DNA from: Planctomycetaceae bacterium UBA6163
GTDB lineage: Bacteria > Planctomycetota > Planctomycetia > Pirellulales > Pirellulaceae
Length of the DNA: 10,454 bases
Assembly (NCBI GenBank): GCA_002428205.1
Contig: DIUH01000338.1
Coordinates: forward strand, 6,759-17,212
Direction: 5' to 3'
Shown: positions 6,980 through 10,454 of the stretch, one piece after another
How positions within the stretch are numbered: position 1 is the stretch's first letter
Layout: every line of letters begins with the position of its first letter
Program-made: the position numbers and the translations under genes
The notes under the pieces: generated by a model
Databases searched by the model: none
The model's input: only the letters and a program-made list of their open reading frames with translations
Told to the model about the DNA's origin: nothing

Positions 6980-9733
6980 ATGCCTGCCTTGCGTCACCTG
7001 CTCGCCATGGTCGTGATCGCCATTTTCGCTGCGAATCCCACTTTCGCCAAGGATCCGATCGACTTCGTGCGCGACGTCCGTCCGATCTTCGAAGCTCATT
7101 GTTACGACTGTCACGCTGGCGACTCGCAGGAATCCGGCCTCCGGTTGGACGTAAAGTCGGTTGCGATGAAAGGTGGCGACAATCACGGGCCCGACATCGT
7201 TCCGGGCAAATCGAACCAAAGTCCGCTGATCGAGTTCATCACGACCGATGACACCGACCATCTGATGCCGCCCGGCGGACGCATGTCAGACGCAGAGATC
7301 AATACGCTGGTTCGATGGATCGATGAGGGTGCCGTTTGGCCCGACGGCGTTGATCAAGTGACCTTGAAAGATACCCGCGACCACTGGAGTTTCAAGCCTT
7401 TGGACGTGCCGCAAGGCAAACACTCGATCGATTCGTTCATCATCGACAAGCATCGTGAATTGGGGTTGGAAATGTCGCCACCGGTGGAACGATCCAGGTG
7501 GCTTCGCCGAGTCTCGTTCGACTTGACCGGATTGCCGCCGACATTCGACCAAGTTACGGCATTTGTCAACGATGACCGCGTCGACGCATACGAACGTGTC
7601 GTTGATGAATTGCTCGGTTCGGCAAGATACGGCGAGCGGTGGGGGCAACACTGGCTGGACGTCGTTCGTTATGCCGACACACACGGATTCGAAGTCAACA
7701 CGGAACGGCCCCACGCATGGCCGTATCGTGATTATGTGATCCGAGCCTTCAATAACGATACCCCTTATAACCGCTTCATCCAAGAACAATTGACCGGTGA
7801 CTTATTGGGTGAGGACGCCGCAACGGGATTCTTAGTAACCGCATCGGTATTGTTACCTGGCCAGATCGGTAAAGATGAACCGTCGATCCGTTTGGCGCGT
7901 CAAGATGCGCTTGACGAAATTGTCAACAATATTACACAGACATTCTTGGGACTGAGCGTCGGATGCGCAAGGTGTCATGACCATAAGTTTGATCCGATCA
8001 CGGCAGAAGACTATTACGCGATGCAAGCGTTTGTCGCGGGTGTGGAATATGGCGACCGCGAGCTAAGGACGCCCGAGGCGGTCGCCGCGCGTCAACAGTC
8101 CGAACGGGCTCAAGTACGGATCAACGCGATCGACGATGAATTGTCACGCTACGTTCCGTTGGCAAAGTCGGGGGCCGATCGTCCGATGGTCAATGCACGT
8201 AAAAATGTCGATCGGTTTGCAAGCATCACGACAGATCGTCTGCGGTTCAATATCCTCAGCACAAATAACCTTGAACCATGCATCGACGAGCTTGAAGTTT
8301 TCAATTCTCAAGGGGTCAACGTCGCACTCGCTGCCAGCGGCGCAACTGTTACAGCGTCAGGCAGTAACACTTCGCCGGATCGCCATGAATTGCGATTCGT
8401 AAACGATGGAGAATATGGTAACTCGCGCAGTTGGATGTCCAACGAAATGGGGAAAGGTTGGTTGGAGATCACCTTTCGCGAACCGCAGACGATCGATCGT
8501 GTGGTCTGGGGGCGAGATCGACAAGAAAAGTATGCGGATCGCTTGGCGATTGAGTATTCGATCGAAGTGCGTGGGGACAACGATGCATGGATCAGCGTTG
8601 CTGACGCCTCGGATCGTCAAACCTTTGCCCCGTCCAGCCAAAAGACAGGCGACTTTTCGACCGATGGACTTTCGCCTGATGATGCCGTCGCGGCGAAAGC
8701 GTTGGTCGATGAAAAGCGTTCGCTGGAAAAGCTGGTTGGAAACGTTGGCCAGCAGCAGGTTTTCGCGGGTATCTTTCGCACGCCTGACGACATCCGTTTG
8801 CTCAATCGCGGTGATCCTGAACAGCCGCAAGATCCGGTCCCACCGAAGATCCTAAGTGCGTTTGGTGACGAATCATTGCCACTTGATTCCGACGAATCAC
8901 AGCGGCGACAGTTGTTGGCCGATTGGTTGGTTCGCAACGACAACCCGTTGACCGCGCGCGTCATGGTCAATCGCATTTGGCAGGGCCACTTCGGGGTCGG
9001 ATTAGTGGAGACGCCAAGTGACTTTGGCAACAACGGCATCCCGCCGTCGCACGCCGAGTTGCTCGACTGGATGGCCGCCGAGTTTATAAGGTCGGGTTGG
9101 TCGGTCAAACAGATGCATCGATTGATTGTGCTTAGCCGTACCTACCGACAGATATCTCAAATCCGTGAAGACTTCGCCGCGATCGACTCCGACGTGAGAT
9201 ACTTGTGGCGATATCCATCGCATCGTTTGGAAGCCGAAGCGATCCGCGATAGTATGCTGGCGGTCAGCGGTAGGTTGAACCTGAAGATGTACGGACGCGG
9301 CTACGACTTGTTCAATCAACGTGGGGGCTTGAGCGGGTTTGTGCCTGTTGAGTCGTACCAAGGCGACGGGTTGAGGCGAATGATTTATGCGCATAAGGTT
9401 CGTCGCGAGACCGAAGCGGTGTTCGGGGCGTTCGATTGCCCCGACGCGGGCCAAAGCACTGCGATTCGATTGGAATCGACCACGCCGATCCAGGCATTAA
9501 ACCTGTTCAACAGTCGGTTTACGATCGACCAGTCCAACGCGCTGGCCCAGCGAGTGATAGACGAGGTTGGTGATGATGTGCAAAAACAGATCACGCGAGC
9601 GTTTCAACACGCACTGCAACGCGACCCCGGCGCGGATGAATTGAATGACATTTTGCCGGTCGTTCATCAACACGGATTGGCGACGCTCTGTCGTGTCCTT
9701 TTCAACAGCAACGAGTTTTTGTTTGTGCCATGA
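6980..9733 (+). CDS. Secreted PSCyt1-PSCyt2(DUF1549)-discoidin-PSD1(DUF1553) protein
   Basis: A 917-residue exported protein. A Sec signal peptide (1-23, probably cut after TFA) precedes a PSCyt1 cytochrome-like domain with heme motif CYDCH (41-45) and a possible axial Met96 in LMPPGG. PSCyt2/DUF1549 (about 148-363) shows LTGLPPT, WLDVVRYADTHG and a second CxxCH in CARCHDHKFDP (329-339). Residues about 410-552 look like an F5/8 type C (discoidin) module: ALAASGATVTASGS, VNDGEYGNSRSWMSNE, GWLEITFREPQTIDRVVW. PSD1/DUF1553 (about 630-905) contains NPLTARVMVNRIWQGHFG, SDFGNNGIPPSH, LSRTYRQIS and STTPIQALNLFNSRF. These families abound in planctomycetes and often lie near sulfatases or other polysaccharide genes; their exact reaction is unknown. 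The chosen ATG starts the signal peptide and follows the promoter candidate. An in-frame GTG at 6872 would add 36 arginine- and proline-rich residues that bury the signal. The stop overlaps the next gene by ATGA, suggesting translational coupling. Confidence 0.93.
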   Translation: MPALRHLLAMVVIAIFAANPTFAKDPIDFVRDVRPIFEAHCYDCHAGDSQESGLRLDVKSVAMKGGDNHGPDIVPGKSNQSPLIEFITTDDTDHLMPPGGRMSDAEINTLVRWIDEGAVWPDGVDQVTLKDTRDHWSFKPLDVPQGKHSIDSFIIDKHRELGLEMSPPVERSRWLRRVSFDLTGLPPTFDQVTAFVNDDRVDAYERVVDELLGSARYGERWGQHWLDVVRYADTHGFEVNTERPHAWPYRDYVIRAFNNDTPYNRFIQEQLTGDLLGEDAATGFLVTASVLLPGQIGKDEPSIRLARQDALDEIVNNITQTFLGLSVGCARCHDHKFDPITAEDYYAMQAFVAGVEYGDRELRTPEAVAARQQSERAQVRINAIDDELSRYVPLAKSGADRPMVNARKNVDRFASITTDRLRFNILSTNNLEPCIDELEVFNSQGVNVALAASGATVTASGSNTSPDRHELRFVNDGEYGNSRSWMSNEMGKGWLEITFREPQTIDRVVWGRDRQEKYADRLAIEYSIEVRGDNDAWISVADASDRQTFAPSSQKTGDFSTDGLSPDDAVAAKALVDEKRSLEKLVGNVGQQQVFAGIFRTPDDIRLLNRGDPEQPQDPVPPKILSAFGDESLPLDSDESQRRQLLADWLVRNDNPLTARVMVNRIWQGHFGVGLVETPSDFGNNGIPPSHAELLDWMAAEFIRSGWSVKQMHRLIVLSRTYRQISQIREDFAAIDSDVRYLWRYPSHRLEAEAIRDSMLAVSGRLNLKMYGRGYDLFNQRGGLSGFVPVESYQGDGLRRMIYAHKVRRETEAVFGAFDCPDAGQSTAIRLESTTPIQALNLFNSRFTIDQSNALAQRVIDEVGDDVQKQITRAFQHALQRDPGADELNDILPVVHQHGLATLCRVLFNSNEFLFVP

Positions 9734-10454
9734 ACAAGTCATTAGGTCAACTGTCGCTGGCAGGCCACGCTTTGTTGGACCGCCGTAACTTTTTAGGCAA
9801 CAGCGCAACTGCGCTCGGCTCGATCGCTTTGGCCAATTTGTTGGGCGGCGACGGATTGTTGGCATCCGAATCGGATCGGCCCGTGATCGACCCGGCAACG
9901 CCCTATGCCCCGCGTGCACCGCACTTTCCGGCGAAAGCCAAGAATGTGATCGTGATCTTTTGTGCCGGTGCGGTCAGCCAATTGGAGACGTGGGACTATA
10001 AGCCCGAATTGATCAAGTGGGACGACAAGCCGCTGCCGGGCGGACCTGCGGTAACGTTTCAAGGGCCGGCTGGGAACCTTGCCAAGCCGCAGTATCCATT
10101 TCGCCAGTATGGTCAGACGGGTAAATGGGTCAGCGACATGATTCCACACCTCGCGGAGTTGACCGACGACATCGCGTTTGTGCATTCATTGACCAGTAAG
10201 TCGAACACGCACGGTCCGGCAGAAAACTTTCTATCGACCGGCTTTGTCTTGGACGGTTTTCCGAGTCTAGGATCGTGGGTGACCTACGCACTGGGCAGCG
10301 AAAGCCAAGATTTGCCCGCTTATGTCGCAATTCCGGATCCGCGAGGCGTCCCGCAAAATGGCTCGAATAACTGGGGGCCGGGTTTCTTGCCTGCGGCATT
10401 TCAAGGAACGACGCTGAGTTCGAAAAGCCCGGTTCGACATCTGTTGGCCGACGG
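9730..10454 (+). CDS. Tat-exported DUF1501 protein, C-terminus missing
   Basis: The frame opens at ATG 9730, overlapping the previous stop (ATGA), and runs off the right edge after 241 codons, about half the usual DUF1501 length. The N-terminus has a twin-arginine signal, DRRNFL (17-22), followed by a hydrophobic stretch and a likely cleavage site near LLA-SE (43-47). The mature part shows DUF1501 features: a VIVIFCAGAVSQLETWDYKP strand and loop (73-92), then FVHSLTSKSNTHGPAENF with His161 and a PSLGSWVTYALG helix. The family is related to the alkaline phosphatase/sulfatase fold, but its reaction is not established. In planctomycetes it is almost always the direct neighbour of a DUF1549/DUF1553 gene, as here. 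The partner uses a Sec signal while this one uses Tat, so it is probably folded or loaded with a cofactor before export. No Shine-Dalgarno is seen; translation likely depends on coupling. Confidence 0.92.
   Translation, partial: MNKSLGQLSLAGHALLDRRNFLGNSATALGSIALANLLGGDGLLASESDRPVIDPATPYAPRAPHFPAKAKNVIVIFCAGAVSQLETWDYKPELIKWDDKPLPGGPAVTFQGPAGNLAKPQYPFRQYGQTGKWVSDMIPHLAELTDDIAFVHSLTSKSNTHGPAENFLSTGFVLDGFPSLGSWVTYALGSESQDLPAYVAIPDPRGVPQNGSNNWGPGFLPAAFQGTTLSSKSPVRHLLAD

Noticed and set aside
6533..7261. Minus-strand open frame of 242 codons across the transporter start and the PSCyt1 start
   Set aside because: It is arginine- and aspartate-rich with no recognisable domain. It lies antisense to two well supported genes and over a promoter and hairpin, so it is a shadow frame.
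8357..8830. Minus-strand frame of 157 codons opposite the discoidin-like region
   Set aside because: There is no family resemblance, and the plus-strand frame is continuous with domains on both sides.
1..10454. tRNA, rRNA, CRISPR array, insertion sequence, prophage or toxin-antitoxin genes
   Set aside because: Reading both strands showed no matching motifs, repeats or terminal inverted repeats. Nearly all the sequence is accounted for by seven genes and short gaps.

Overview
The window looks like chromosomal DNA from a planctomycete, most likely from the Rhodopirellula/Pirellula side of the phylum. The strongest evidence is the adjacent pair on the right. One gene encodes a PSCyt1-PSCyt2(DUF1549)-PSD1(DUF1553) protein and the next a DUF1501 protein, a combination greatly expanded in Planctomycetes. 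Moderate GC content, few Shine-Dalgarno sequences and many CGATCG words are compatible with this. No tRNA, rRNA, CRISPR array, insertion sequence or phage gene was seen.

Left block, minus strand (1-4148): three genes in the order MoxR AAA+ ATPase, DUF58 membrane protein, TgpA-like membrane transglutaminase. The last runs off the left edge just past its catalytic cysteine. This is a known conserved trio, read here as an ATPase with membrane and periplasmic partners acting at the cell envelope. moxR and the DUF58 gene are 9 nt apart; the transglutaminase follows after 114 nt.

Middle block, minus strand (4386-6789): a phosphohexomutase of the glmM/manB type and a ten-helix EamA/DMT transporter. 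The mutase has a good ribosome binding site that points to a GTG start at 5756 and an extended -10 box upstream. A very AT-rich tract (5872-5912) separates the two genes.

Right block, plus strand (6894-10454): it diverges from the transporter. An extended -10 promoter (6894-6902) is followed by a perfect 9-bp GC-rich hairpin (6917-6941) at the predicted 5' end of the transcript. Next comes a 917-residue secreted protein with two CxxCH motifs and a discoidin-like (F5/8 type C) module between its PSCyt2 and PSD1 domains. It overlaps by ATGA with a Tat-exported DUF1501 gene cut by the window end. The pair probably works together outside the cytoplasmic membrane, perhaps on polysaccharides, but the biochemical function of these families is not firmly established.

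No clearly new multi-gene system is evident. The points most worth following are the inserted discoidin module, the promoter-plus-hairpin leader, and the mixed substrate-loop signature of the phosphohexomutase.
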